From positions 7,816,501 through 7,880,500 of the forward strand of contig CM026571.1 in the NCBI GenBank assembly GCA_015143295.1: a DNA stretch of 64,000 bases. Direction: 5' to 3'. The DNA is from Tetracentron sinense (lineage: Eukaryota; Streptophyta; Magnoliopsida; Trochodendrales; Trochodendraceae). The notes beneath the pieces were generated by a model that saw only the letters and a list, made by a program, of their open reading frames with translations, did not search any database and was not told the origin of the DNA. The position numbers and the translations under genes are program-made. This document shows, piece after piece, positions 36,055 through 48,787 of the stretch (position 1 is its first letter; each line of letters starts with the position of its first letter).

Positions 36055-36680
36055 GGTAGGGGTGGAGCGGGGGGATCCATGGCCTCCCCCAAATTTTTTG
36101 TAATTTCTTCATGGGGTAGTAAGAAATAGTGAGCCCCTCAATTTTATTTATGTATTTTTAGTATAGTTGCCCCCCTCAAATTTTTGTCTTATATAATATA
36201 GTGCCCCCACAATCTTTTTGTCATATATATATATAGTGGGGCCCCCAATGGAGTCCGGTTATACCCTTGAGGTTAGCAGATGTCTCTTAACTATGGTTAA
36301 AATGTATCCACTCCTAGGGTTCACCTATTTGTCCTTGTTTTTTAGAAAAAATATTTTTAAAAAATTAAACCTTAGGAGTTAATGAATTTTAACTAGGGTT
36401 CGAAAAGAAATTTAATTTAAAAAAAAAAAACCAAGGATAGGACACATGGCAACCTCAAGGGCATTACCAAGAAAAAAAAATTCTCTAAATAAAAAACTAT
36501 CCCAAAAAAATTTTCTCAAGTGCTACGCCCTTCAACCCCCAAGTTTTATACCCTCATTATTTTTTATACATGTATTCCCCCCCCCCCAACAACCGAAGTT
36601 TCATACCCTCAAATCCATTATTTTCTATACATGTATTCCCCCTCCCCCCCCCCAATGAAAAATTCCTAGCTCTACCCCTG
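36055..36680. repeat. Repeat with 'aggggtggagc' / 'gctctacccct' ends
   Basis: 'aggggtggagcggggggatc' on the left and 'cctagctctacccctgttgg' on the right are inverted. They resemble the ends at 40251-40440. The interior holds poly-C tracts and, at 36240-36460, a copy of the 'aaccatggttaag' foldback family ('tcttaactatggttaaaatg', 'aaccaaggataggacacatg'). The proline-rich ORF inside is not a gene. Confidence 0.55.
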
Positions 36681-37225
36681 TTGGTGGGTGCTTAGTGAGA
36701 AGATACGAATGGGAATTAAAATGAATAATTGAATTCCGCATTTTTTTTTTACTCTCTTCTATGAGAGATTTTGACTTATTTAGAATATAGGGTCTAATGA
36801 ATTCTTCATTTTATTGGTAGCAGTGGATGTACCTTCTTCTTCTCTTTTATTGGTTTGATGTTGGAATCAAATAGTTCAGTTATATCATATGAGCATTTAA
36901 AAAAATTAAAGTAAAAAAGAATGCCTTAGAACCTAATAGCTGTAAAAATCTTTAAAACTATAGCTTGACGAACATTCCGAATGTTGGAAGAGTATCTCGG
37001 AGGTTGGAGTTTCATAGAAGGAAACTCAATGACCTTACGATTGATTGGGGGAAACAAAGACGTGGAGATGGGGATATGGAGAATACATACTATTTTTGCT
37101 CAGAATTTCAGCTTTGGATGGCCACAGGCTGAAGCTTTATGCTACTATTAAATAAAATTTTAAATTGTTTTAAGTTGAGATCTCAAACCTGTTAGCAAAG
37201 CTCTAATTTATGCACCTAGCATTTA

Positions 37226-37940
37226 TTTGGGAAATATTATGTTAGGAAAATAATTATGTAATAACTATGAAATACGCAAGATCTCATAAACAATATTGGA
37301 TTAGCATCAATCAAGGATTTGATTTGATTAGGTTTCTATCTTGAGAATTCAATAAAAATCAATTTCTCTTTATGGTATCAGAGCGGGAGACCCTTTAGTG
37401 ATAGCTTAGTTCTTGTTTTTTTACTTTTCGGCAGGTTGTGCAACCACCGCACCCCTCCCACCAGGTATGAAACTCTTGACTTTTTAAAAATAAAAAATAA
37501 AAACTCTACCATCATCCTATACTTTTATCACCTCCAGGATCATACTCATACTCATACTCATGATCTTTTTTTTTTTTCACTTTTCATTTATTAAAGATCT
37601 CTCCAACGAGAGTTTTTCCTTAAATCACAAATCATATTTCATGTGCTTTAAGGGAAGATCATGACAACCTGATCTAATGGGTCACCAGCTCCAACAAACT
37701 CAAGAATGAGCGGGATGCGATAAAGATAGACTTCACAAACTAACGGTGACCACCAAGCACAAACGTATTCGTCAACAAATTATCTAAGAAAACTAGGAAT
37801 AAGACGTACTCGACTTGTGACAAACATATAAAGATCTTAATCCTCATGTGTTTGAGGGGGAGTATTAGGAAAATATTATGTTAGGAAAATAATTATGTAA
37901 TATCTATGAAATACATAAGATCTCATAGACAATATTGGAA
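37226..37940 (+). mobile_element. TRIM-like LTR element, truncated (copy B)
   Basis: Same family as 26463-27427. The left repeat (about 37226-37373) is followed by TGGTATCAGAGC (37373-37384). The polypurine tract TTTGAGGGGGAG (37851-37862) precedes a right repeat that is cut at about 37940. The noncoding interior is homologous to copy A in the same order: 'gatctctccaacgagagttt', 'gatcatgacaacctgatcta', 'gaatgagcgggatgcga', 'agatagacttcacaaac'. The conserved interior without any ORF shows a family amplified as a nonautonomous unit. Confidence 0.82.
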
Positions 37941-38092
37941 TATCATCCTTGGAGCTCTTCATGACATGTGTAGGGAATTCATCAAAATGCTGCAATTCAT
38001 GGTGTTATGTTGTGAATTCCAAGTCAACTGATGTATCTAACATCTTTCCATCCAGGTTTTAGGCTTTTAGCTCTAATTTGATGATTAAGATC

Positions 38093-38442
38093 ATAATTAC
38101 CAAACCCCTTATTATACAGATATAATACCTAAATAATACTTTTAAGGGGGTCGCCATTTAAAACGATGTACTTTTGCCGTATTATGTATTATACACATAT
38201 CGCCGTATAATACATGAATTCCGTATTAAACACATAGAATATACGTATTTTTATCGTACTTTTACCATGTTAAATGCATAATCCGTATCAAATGATTATT
38301 ATTAGTTAATATCATGAATTTTATTTATTTATAATTATTAATATTTTTAAACTTTTTCGTACTATTGTCGTATTTTTGCCATATAACACCCGTACTTCCC
38401 GATGGATCATTGTCATATTATACCCATACTTGGTGACTATAG
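38093..38442. mobile_element. hAT-like MITE (copy 2)
   Basis: A 350-bp relative of 35648-35987, flanked by the perfect 8-bp duplication TTAAGATC at 38085-38092 and 38443-38450. It is noncoding. The 8-bp duplication supports the hAT superfamily. Confidence 0.82.
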
Positions 38443-38995
38443 TTAAGATCTAATGCTACTCCTGTGATGTGGGTGACTATCAAAAGATTTGAGACCCCTC
38501 AAATGGTGGATCCTACTACTATGCATTTATATTTCGCTTTCTCAGTATGACGCTTATAAATGTAGTTACCCCCCTTTAATATATTGAAATGAAATATCAG
38601 CTAATATGAGCAAATTGCTCAGTATAGTGGTCGAATCAATTCACAAACTGGGGCCTTTTGGGTTGAACATTTTAAGAATTTTGGTGAGCTATCAAGATTC
38701 ATCATGCTCTTAGTCTAGCTTCAAGACTCCAGTATATTTGTGTAGGCTGTGCCATTGCTCTTTACTTTTCCGCTCAATTTAGTTGGGTTTGAATCAGTTA
38801 GTAAAAACCCAAATCAGATAGTTAAAACTTTCAATCTTGCAATACAATAATTGAGATACTTAGCAACAGTTTGAACTTTGAACTATAAACTGCAAAAAGA
38901 AAGACAATAAAAAAATGAAACAAAAAGAAAAACAAATTCATTGGCAGATGATAAATACATTTATTCTTTTATACATTTCTTCCATAATAGGTCAT

Positions 38996-41900
38996 TCAAG
39001 AGGTGTCTCCCTTAATACTAGCTAGGAATGATCTCAGCGCTCTTGCTTTCCTCCCATGTTCGGATGACTTCTCAGACTCTGAATCGCTCAAATCGATAAC
39101 ATCAACCTGTTGACCAACAGTTTGATGACATTTGGAAATGCCATACGCATGCTTAATTGGCGAAGGGCTCAAGAGATCAATGATTTCCTTTTCAGCATCA
39201 ATAGGACTGACTGGGTGGCAGCACAATGCAGCATTACAAATGATGTTGCTTTCGGACTCTCTCTCAAGCAACAGCTGTCGGTTCTCCAGATCAACTTCAG
39301 TTACAGCAGTTCTATTTCCTGATTTCTCTTCTCTCGGGCACGTGAAAGCGTTATGAATGGAATTGCTTTCTGATTCAATGTTAATCAACATGTCTTGGAG
39401 CTTAAGATTAATTTCATTAACAGAAGCTTCATTTTCTGATTTCTTTAGTCTTGGTTTACGAGTCTGTTTCTTCCCCTGAGCTCTTATCTCATCGAACTCC
39501 ACAATCTTTTCAGGACAAGCACTGGAAGATTAAAAAAGAAGGGAAACAAAACAAGAATGATATGGAAGGATGCTGTGCTGTTTTTGTCAAAAACAACAGA
39601 CAATAGAAAACTACAATAAAATTGTAAAAAAAAGAACAGAATTTAAGCACAAAGAAAGATTTGGTTCATGGGCATAGAGGAAATTTGGATATAACTTACT
39701 CGTTATATGAAATTACAGAATCAGCATAATATATTTTGATTTGAATGGAATGGAATGTCATAATAATTCTCCCACTTATTAAATGAAAATAGAATATTTT
39801 CTTATAGTTAACATAGAAATAGAACTTTCAAATTTTCATTACCTCTCTATGAGATCAGCCGGGACTATAGAGGTTTTGAGTCCATCCAACTCTTCCCAGG
39901 CAACCTCAAAACATTCTCTTCCCTGAATTTTTCTGTGCTTGATAATTGCAGATATAGGACAGCTAACTGGCATCTGTAATTATGAAGATGTGTCAGTCTA
40001 AATGATGGCCTACAGACTTGGTTTCAGACTGTTACATGCCCAAGCACCAAAACTGAATCTACGACTTGCCCACCAGATCTTTGTGATTAGAAATCAATAA
40101 ACTATACATAAATTAGACACTGACACTAAAGAAAAGCATACCCAGGGGCAGAGCCACATGGACATGGGTCCAAGGAGGGAGCTTCAGGTTCCACTGAACT
40201 TTTTTAAAAAAAAAAAACTGTTGTATTAATAGGGGTGTAGTGTAGCCTGGGCAGGGGCAGAGCCAGGGGGGCTCTAGCCCCACCCAAACTTTTGAGAAAA
40301 AAAATATTCTTTACAAATGGACACAATCATACACGAGATGGCCCACGAACTTAACCCTCAAAAAAATTCAGGGCCTATGCTCCCGAACCCCCACACCCCA
40401 TTGTTAGCCCCCTGCAAGAAAATCCTGGCTCTGCCCCTGAGCATACCCATTCAAATTGGACAGATTACATTTCTTCATTGTATTACAAGTTTGAAAGAGT
40501 TACTTAGCAAATATAAAATCACCAAGTGACTCAAAAAGGTATTGACAGAAAAGAAATTCACTCGAACAAGTATAAATAATTCAGGAATAAAAAAAGGTAA
40601 CTTGAGCCCATGGATATTTAAACCACAGGCAAAGCAAAAGCTAGGATCAAGTAACAAAGAAAAAGATACCTCATGCAGTGGAAGCCGAACTCCTAGTTCC
40701 GATGAAATGGAACGCAAGTTAGCAAATCGCCTTAAGTCTCTCTCAGCAATCTTAGGAAGGATATACTCATCTGAGCCACAAAAGCAAATCATGTTTTTTT
40801 TTTTTTTTTGATTGATACAAAAGCAAATCATGTTTAAGCTGAAGTAGACAAGAAAGACAGGCACAAGCCTCACAAAGAACCTTCACAGCACAAGTAAGCG
40901 CTTGAGGGGAGGTATTTCCTAATGTTCCTTAATTTAAGACCCCATATTTCCATCCCCCGTCATATAGGTCAGCCACCATATAATCAAATCTATCTGGTAC
41001 GTGGTGTCTAGCAATAAACCGCCTCTTACACTGACAAGTGACAATAGCCTGGCAATCCTATCTCATTAACGCTAGAATAATATTGGTTGGTTAGAATCAT
41101 CGGATCAGTGTTAATGAATTTCCGAAAGATGGTCATATTGTTGGTTGCCCATATTGTTATGACGGCCAAAAGGACTATGGCCATCCAAGAAGGGGTCTAT
41201 TGATTAGACGGCTAGGATTGTTGAAATGAAACAGCAATCAGAAGAGTATGAAGGCATTATAAAATAATCTTTATACCCATGGATCGACATGAAGTTTGAT
41301 TGTAAATATTTCTATGTTGCATCAAAATGAATGTGTAAGTTTGTAAGTGGAGGATGAAAGGACCTGTTTTCTCAGGATCCCAGCCAAAGAACTGACCACA
41401 TATCTGTTGAAGTTTAGTGCGTCGAAATGGATATTGAGCAAGCACCCTGCAAATATTAAGCATATATGATCAATATTTTCTTATATCTTGTTCTTCTTTG
41501 CTAAGGCAAGTATGCATGTATGCAACCAGACTTGGAAACAATGAGACCCTGAGTCAGCCAAGCCAAGTATCCAGATTCACACACAAAATAAACAAACATA
41601 CAAAATGATGGTGAGCAAAAAGCCACCTGCACCTCTCGTCTCTCCTTAGGGAAAAAAAAATAACTCCTATTCATTAAGGATTGGAATCCAATTCAACTCA
41701 AAACTCCAGGAAATCAAGTGAGCTCTTGCATTATTTTCTTTTTCTGTAAACAACGAAAAATGACATCTCCAACTTGAGTCAAGTCAACTTAGTTGAATTT
41801 TTTGATTACTCATCAGATTTCTTTAAGAAAACAAATAACAAGTAATAAAACAAAACAGAGAGAGAGGAGCAGAGAGAGAGGACCCAACATTTTCAATTCG

Positions 41901-44900
41901 GCTATAAGGCTCTTACATATGCAGTAACGAGAATACAACACAACTCATGTATAAAACTCTACCTATGCACAGCGTTTGAATCTGGCGAGTGGCATGTTGG
42001 CTTCAAATATGCATTGATCACTTGCAAGAACTGATCATCCTGTTGTTGATCTTGATCACTTCCTACCAAAGTCGCCAAGTATTAAGGAAAATGATTAGAT
42101 GCACTCCATAATTTCAAATGACCACGCATTTGGGCCCCAGTGATCTGATCAAAAGAAAAGCTAGCTTTTCTTTTGATTGCTTTATTGGCAACAATGGGAT
42201 ATTACCGTCTTATTTTACTCATGACACTACAAGCACTCCTCCATCTATGGATTAACATACAGATGGTCCAGGCACCAATTGATGGAGCCCAGGTGGTAAA
42301 CTCCTAGAATTCAACCAGATTGGATGATCCTAAGGCCAACGCTGCTAACCAATCTGCTAAACCATCTTTCTTCCACTGGGCATTGCTTAAAAGGTCTTTA
42401 TTGTGAAAGCAAAAAAAAAGTGTTGATTGGTTAGCATCATTCAGATGGGCTTGGAAATCTCCAACATTCAGACAATTCAGTGGAACACCTACATTTGTTC
42501 CATGCATCGGACTGAGGTCCTGTGATATCTTGTAAAATATTGCAGCAGTATCCCATTATACCTCATGTTTTATGATTTAAAAAAACTCGAGAAAATAGCC
42601 TGTGGATAATATATTAATTGTAGTGAATCCTCAACGAAAAATAATAAAACGGCACTGTAGTACAAAAAGAATTGAGAAAAGTTGAGCAGAGAACCAACTC
42701 ATGTTGCAATTGAGATGGATTAGCAGAAGCGCAAGGCAAACATTATACAGTAGTTCATTTAAAGAGATCAACAATGTTATAGTTCTTTCGAAGTATGAAG
42801 AAACCTTGTTATCTTCAAGAATGTTTAATATCCTAGATTGATACAGCATGAAAGGATGGTCCAAAATACTGCAACCAATTGAACCACATCAACATAACCA
42901 AGTTTTCCTTTTAATATTAAGATATTTTTAGTAATTTTTGCTGTTACTCAAGAATAATGAGTCATCCCATTAAAATACTCACCTAGAGATTAAGAACATA
43001 AAACTTAACGATGGTTTTTGTCCAAAACCATCCCCAAACTTGATCAAGTACCTAATCATCATTTCCAAGTTGAAAACTAGTCCAGGGTCTCATTTCTGAG
43101 AGTTTTTCAAATACTCACTCAAGTTTTTCATATCCAAGTCAACCCGGACTTGGCCAAGTACTTAGTTGGCCTTTTCAAGTTTGAAAACAGTCCAAACTCG
43201 AAAGTCTTACTTCTGCAGTATTCTGCGTATTCAGTTGAGTGTTTTTGTGCGCTTCATAGAATTTTTTTAAAATTTCCAGTACAACTGAGTTCTCTCGGTA
43301 GGGTTTTAAGCAAACTTAGTCGTCTCTTTATGTGTGTCAAATCAACTTGGCAAGTCTTTTAGTCTTGATCGAAGTTTGAAACACAATGCCGCCCACAAAT
43401 GGAACCAAATCCAGGTTCTAATTACAAGAGTAATTAATAGAAGATTATGTTTGACTTACCACTAATATTCAGTTTATGAACAAAACGATTCTCTTCATTT
43501 GCATTGCACTTGAGAACCTGCCCCTGTTTCTTTGACCTTTTTGTTTTCTTTGCAAATGCCAATCCTTCAGATGCAATCAGTTGAAGGACGACATCGTTTC
43601 CGACTGATTTAACAATCTGGCATGCCGTCTCCTATACAAGGTGAGCATGAAAAGCATAAAGTTCTTGATTTGTTGAAACTTAGATGAACCAGTCCATTGC
43701 AAAACAAGTAGTCAAGTAAAAAAATAAATCAATCTATCCATTCTGTGATATCCCCATAGACACTCTTCATTTTTTATCCCTTAGCACACAGAATTTAGAG
43801 AAGTCACAGGTTTTCTCTCACTCACCTGGCCAATGCCATGAACTCCCTGAGTGTAGTCACTGCCAAGAAGAAGGGCAAGAGTAATCTGAAGATCACAAAT
43901 TACCAAACTTGTTACATGACAAAACCTAATTCTAGGATGGGAAATATATAAGCTGAAATTTTGGATTAATTTGATGTGAATGCTGCTCAGGAAGCAGATG
44001 CACAAAAGGAAGTTCAGGAACCATTAAATGATACTTGTGGTTGTGGTAGTAGTACCAGGTCTTACAGAAGTTAAAACACTAAGAAGCCACCACACTATAC
44101 AAATCTACAATTTAACACAGAAATAGTTAAAGAGGAACGCCAATTTCTAAATAAAACATTGACATCTACTTTATATCTTGAAATTATTTACAACCATGTG
44201 TTGTACAAATTTCTTACAGGGCTTCTTATCGTGTTGGCTCTCAGTATCGCTAGGTAGCCTGGTGAACATTATATGGGCCCTTCTTTCAGGTTCAATTGCG
44301 TGGTTGATTTGGAAGGAGAGGAACATGAGAGTTTTCAAGGACTCTCCACTGGCTTTAGAAGTGGTGTGCGCCGCACACGCTCTATGTTGTTGGATTGGGT
44401 CTCTACCAAAGAAGATGTGGTGGAGTCAGGGCTTGATGTGTCTCTACCAAAGAAGATGTGGTGGAGTTAGGGCTTGATGTGATTATTTCCTAATTTAGAT
44501 CATTGGTTCTTTATTTTTGTTGTATTCTGCCTTCCTTTTCTTGTGGTTCACCATTGGTGAATCTGCTCCATTCTTTGATCTAATGAAATTATTATTACCA
44601 ATAAAAAAAATAGTTTATAAGAAGAGAGATTTCTGCATTAATTTGGAGCAAAATATAATTATTTGTTTGGATAGGTTCTACCCCCCAACTGCCTATTGGT
44701 GAAAAAGTCCAACTTGAGTCAAATTCTTTACTGTATTTGGTGACGCCAGTGTGTGTAGGGAATGCACTTCATGAATTGCATTCTCGCTATAAGTATAGCA
44801 AGCAAAAAAGTAAATACCAACAAGGAAAAAAAACAATAAGCAAGTAATCTTAAGACCCAGAAAGAAGCTTACCAATGAGTTTCTTCCAAACCCAAGTTTT

Positions 44901-45613
44901 TTCTCAATATCTACCATTTCATAACAAACAACATAACTGCCTTCCCCTAATTCATCACCAAATGAATTTCAGTTTTGGTACAAGAATAAGAAAAAGTGGT
45001 TTGAAAAACATCTAGCAGAATTTAATACAGACAAGCAGCTTAAGAGGTAACAGAATCCCCATTTGAATCCACTCACCTAGGCATATATCTCTGTACACTG
45101 TCCTTGCACCAAAAAGGAAGACATCTGAATCTGCGGTGAAACATCCATCCTAGATATGATGATACTGCCCATTATGAATCTCCGGTAGATATCAGGTAAT
45201 ATGAACAGAAGTCAACAAGAATAATTTCTACTCACACATAATGATTCTGAGTTTAATAGCGCACACTGCGCTTCAGCTTCCTCAAGCCTGATTTAAGGAA
45301 ATAACTTTTCAGCGGAGAGGAAAAGGAACTCTTGAAATATCAAGATAGTCAATGTTGTAATATATTTTATAACTGTAAGAAACTCAATATGATAACTAAA
45401 GACTTCTATGTAAGTGATATTGAAACATAAATAGAAATTGACGGGCTACAGAAGGGAGTAATACATAATATGACTCCGTTTGCTAGCCTCACGGACACGG
45501 ATAATCTCATTACCTTCATGGTAAAGTTAAACTAGTCAGAAACAATTTCAAGAGTAAGACCTCTCAAGGCTCCATTTTTTAGCAAGAAAACACAAGGATT
45601 TCAAAGAAAAGGA

Positions 45614-45676
<63 letters not shown>

Positions 45677-48600
45677 GAAAATTTTGAAAATTTAAAGTTT
45701 TCATTTATTATTTTTTTCCTTTCCTTTCTTGCATTTTCTTGCTAACCAAACAAAACCTAATAGAAAGTACGGGTTTCTCCACTATTAAGAAAAGATGAGA
45801 GGGACACCAAATATCTAAACTTCAGTCTGGATGGTGGCTTTCTTATAAAATTCGAGAATGGAGATACTCTTCTCAAATCCAGAATTCATTACATTGAGGT
45901 TTGTTCTTAGATTTGAACATTAAAGCATTCAATTCATGCAAACTCCATCATTCCACCAACTTAAATTAACAATGGAAATTAATAGAATAATCAACCAAAC
46001 AAAACTCTTAAGGCCTTGCCTTATACGAAAAACCGATTAGTTTCTTCTACATTTTCTCTCTTCAAAATAAATTTGTTGTACACTGAAAATAGTGAAGAAT
46101 TCTACAAAAGTAGTCAAGATTACCCATCTAAGCATGGGATCCCAAGTGCCATCCCAAGAACTTTTGCCTCTTTTATCATACATGAAAACTCGGATCCCAT
46201 ATTTCTCGGAAGTGAAGACACTTTATGCGAGTTCGTCTCATCTTGAGTAACCTGTCTTGAGTGTGTAAGTAATGTTAGTATGGAAAATCTTTTGAAGAAA
46301 GACAGACAGAGGAAAAGAAGAGAGAGGGAGAGAGAAAGAGAGAGAGGGGGGGGGGGGACATATACAGAAGTCCTACCTCACTCCCTGAACCCAAACGCCG
46401 TCTATAAGTAGATAATTTGATGGCAGGAATCGAACCATCTATTTAAAGAAAAGAAATTATTCAAATCATAAAATATTGTCATTTTATATGAAAAAATATT
46501 CTACACAAATTAAAGTATTAATACAATTTGATGGAAAGAATAGATACATCCAAAATAATGTACAGATTGTTAGAAAATATAAAACTATCTTTAATAACAA
46601 ATAATTATATAACTAAGGATTAAATTGAAATAAACTTTTAAAAAGTTCAGTACTACTTGTACAACTGCCTTGACAATTCAAAAGTACAAGTCAAGCCATC
46701 TATAGTTAACCAAAAGTATGAAAAATCTTCAGATAAATCATTACTGTAAACTTCTGCTCTTGTTGATGTGTATCTGCCGCTCCTCACACAAAGGATGAAT
46801 ACTTGAATGTCCCTCGAATAAATTATCACAGTAATATTTTGCTCTTGTTGATCTAGATCTATCAGTGCTCTCCATAAGGATGAATACTTTCAATGCCTCA
46901 TGCAATCACTCATTTTATTTCCTATAAGAAGGGTAGCATCTGTCACCATCCTACGGCTACGAGACCTTTGATTCCTCTATTTCTATTTCTTCATCATGTT
47001 TCCTTCTAAGATTTCAAAGGTATCAGCACATCATTGGTACAGATAACCATAGTACCAAAATTCTCCGAATTTTTGAAAAAAATTCACGAATTATTCACAA
47101 ATTTTAGGTGTGCCGAATTGTTCTCCGATTATTCACGAATTTTAGGTTTGTTGAATTATTCGCTGATTTTGCGAATTATTCGCGAACTTCGCAATAATTT
47201 GTTTAGTTCGACAAAGTAAACTAATTATTTTGTATATTATCTAATAAAATTGTTGGAGATCTTTTTATAATAATTATTTTTTGCCCGAATTTTTCCCGGA
47301 TATTTCCAAATTTTTCCAAACTTGACCCTCGCTGAATTATTGTCGAACCCCGACTTTGTCACTATGCAGATAACTAGCTTCTTAGGAAGAATATGATAAG
47401 GGAAATTCAACCATCTATATGTTGAAGCATACAGTGGGATCTAAATGAGTATACAGTACACACTCAATAAGGTATGGTCCATGTTACAAGCATTAGCCAA
47501 GGATTTCACTGAGGTGCAAAATGAATTCCTTCTAGGTGATACTCAGCGTTGTAGCAAAAAACATTCATTGGGAATCAAGATATCATTTCTTCACAACAAT
47601 CCCCGAGGGCCGAGGAGGTGTAATCTTTTCTATAAGAAAAAATCGAGTTCTTTACAAATGGGTTCAGAAAATGAAGGTTATTTTAAGGGGAGAACCAAAA
47701 GGAAGTTCCGCTTCCATTCCCATCGTCATCGTGGTTTCAAGTTCAAGGGAAGCATGATGAAGTACAATATATTGTTCATTCCCTATTCATTCAAATTAAG
47801 TTTTCTACTTCCTCTCTCATTTCTCCCATGTCTTTGTACTTATTCCTCCTTGGCACTGTGAAAAGATTAATGGTCTAGGGCTTGTAGATTGGACTCAATC
47901 CAGGAACTCTGGTCGTTGCACACGATATTTGGGGGATGTCTAATTTATCAATACTTTTTTTTTTATCGGTGCCTAATTTCTCAGTACTTATTTCCAACAA
48001 CAAATAAAACATTGGGGTTACTAACTATAAAAATTGATAACGTGAATCAACCCATAACAAATAAACAGGAACCCAAAAACATTGCAGAACTCTATCACCA
48101 GTTCTTGCAACCCGGGACGCTAGCCAACTTCCCAAACTCCTGGTGGCTATATTAGACTAAGGTTGCATAACTTTGAAAGGTAAAACCTTCAATGTTCTTA
48201 GAAAACTATTCTTCTAAGTTTAATTTAATAGATACAGTACCAGTCCAAGATAAACAAGAGAAACCCATGAAAATCTTCTAAAAATCTATCATTCCTTCAA
48301 CTCTTAAATCACAAATTTCACGAAAAAACCGCATACCCATTTGAGATATTCACTAGAACTAAACACCCATTTACAGTTTCCACCATAACGCAATCCCCAT
48401 CAGTAGTTACAACAGTAAGGAACAGAAGTGGAAAAGAAAGTAAGGAAACCCACCTGTAACGAAAACAAGGCTACAATTCAAAGCAATGAGAGCTCTAATC
48501 CGGTGAAAGAGACCTCTGAGATAAGCCTTGTCCTTTACAGAAGAGTAAGATTTTCCGACGTTTTGAAGTTGAACTATCCAACATGAGAGATCTATGCAGA

Positions 48601-48787
48601 TCCTTTTGTTCCTGCTCCCATTAAAATCAAGCAAAACTTAAATAAAAAATAAACCAAAATTATGGATTCTGCAAAAGGAGATGTTTCAAACTGTAATATT
48701 GAGATCAAATCAAACTTACTGGAGATGGTGAAGGGGAAGAGTTTTCTTGCAGGATTCCAATATGTCCCAAAGATTTTTCACCCCCAT
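38996..48787 (-). CDS. SEND1: SEND1 / flap endonuclease GEN-like 2 (14 exons)
   Basis: XPG/Rad2-family, GEN1-class nuclease that cuts branched DNA, including Holliday junctions, in the nucleus. Exons: 48720-48787, 48454-48611, 46377-46438, 46124-46251, 45236-45287, 45077-45149, 44873-44946, 43826-43885, 43460-43631, 41963-42062, 41364-41446, 40670-40770, 39843-39973, 38996-39521. They total 1788 nt (595 aa), in frame throughout. XPG-N starts MGVKNLWDILESCKK with metal-ligand D30 (ICIDLSCW) and VTDGSIP at about 76. XPG-I has GLEEAEAQC (139-147) and DGCFTADSDVFLFG (157-170). The helix-hairpin-helix is LLLGSDYTQGVHGIG (about 210-224). A chromo-like segment (ECFEVAWEELDGL) lies at about 397-409. 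The N-terminus and EEAEAQCALLNSESLC favour SEND1 over plant GEN1. Catalytic residues are intact. The exon 11 donor, ACAG/GTCCTT, is weak. Confidence 0.96.
40143..40440. mobile_element. MITE(s) with GGGGCAGAGCC ends in SEND1 intron 12
   Basis: 'aggggcagagccaggggggc' at 40253-40272 is inverted at 40415-40440 ('atcctggctctgcccctg'). A further 'caggggcagagccacatgg' start at 40143 indicates a nested or duplicated copy. It is noncoding, in the 696-bp intron between exons 12 and 13. The 'tggctctgcccctg' terminus is a common plant repeat end. Confidence 0.7.
40778..40832 (-). mobile_element. Minimal retroposed poly(A) insertion with 16-bp TSD
   Basis: Direct repeats ACAAAAGCAAATCATG at 40778-40793 and 40817-40832 flank only 23 bp. 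On the minus strand this is ATCAATC followed by 16 A. That is the signature of a LINE-mediated insertion truncated to its last seven bases plus the tail. It lies just upstream of the exon 12 acceptor of SEND1 (exon starts at 40770). Confidence 0.78.
44190..44607 (+). mobile_element. LINE 3' fragment in SEND1 intron 7
   Basis: The plus-strand frame reads IAWLIWKERNMRVFKDS and ALCCWIGSL, typical of the last part of plant L1-type ORF2 after the zf-RVT domain. A noncoding tail then leads to 'aataaaaaaaat' near 44605. A 39-bp direct repeat, 'ctaccaaagaagatgtggtg' onward, occurs twice (about 44403 and 44442). It is 5'-truncated. Confidence 0.75.
45614..45675. repeat. (AAT)n microsatellite inside a MITE, SEND1 intron
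   Basis: About 20 uninterrupted AAT triplets. It lies within a probable MITE (about 45570-45766) whose arms 'tttttagcaagaaaacac' and 'tttcttgctaaccaaacaaa' are inverted. Confidence 0.9.
46980..47360. repeat. 'cgaattattcgcgaa' palindromic repeat, SEND1 intron 2
   Basis: Variants of 'gaattattc(a/g)cgaa' and 'cacgaattttaggt' repeat between 47060 and 47200 in the 2.0-kb second intron. They are AT-rich palindromic units, probably part of a MITE. There is no coding content. Confidence 0.5.

Noticed and set aside
38996..48787. Assignment as plant GEN1
   Set aside because: The N-terminus (MGVKNLWDILESCKK) and the XPG-I text fit SEND1/GEN-like 2 rather than GEN1.
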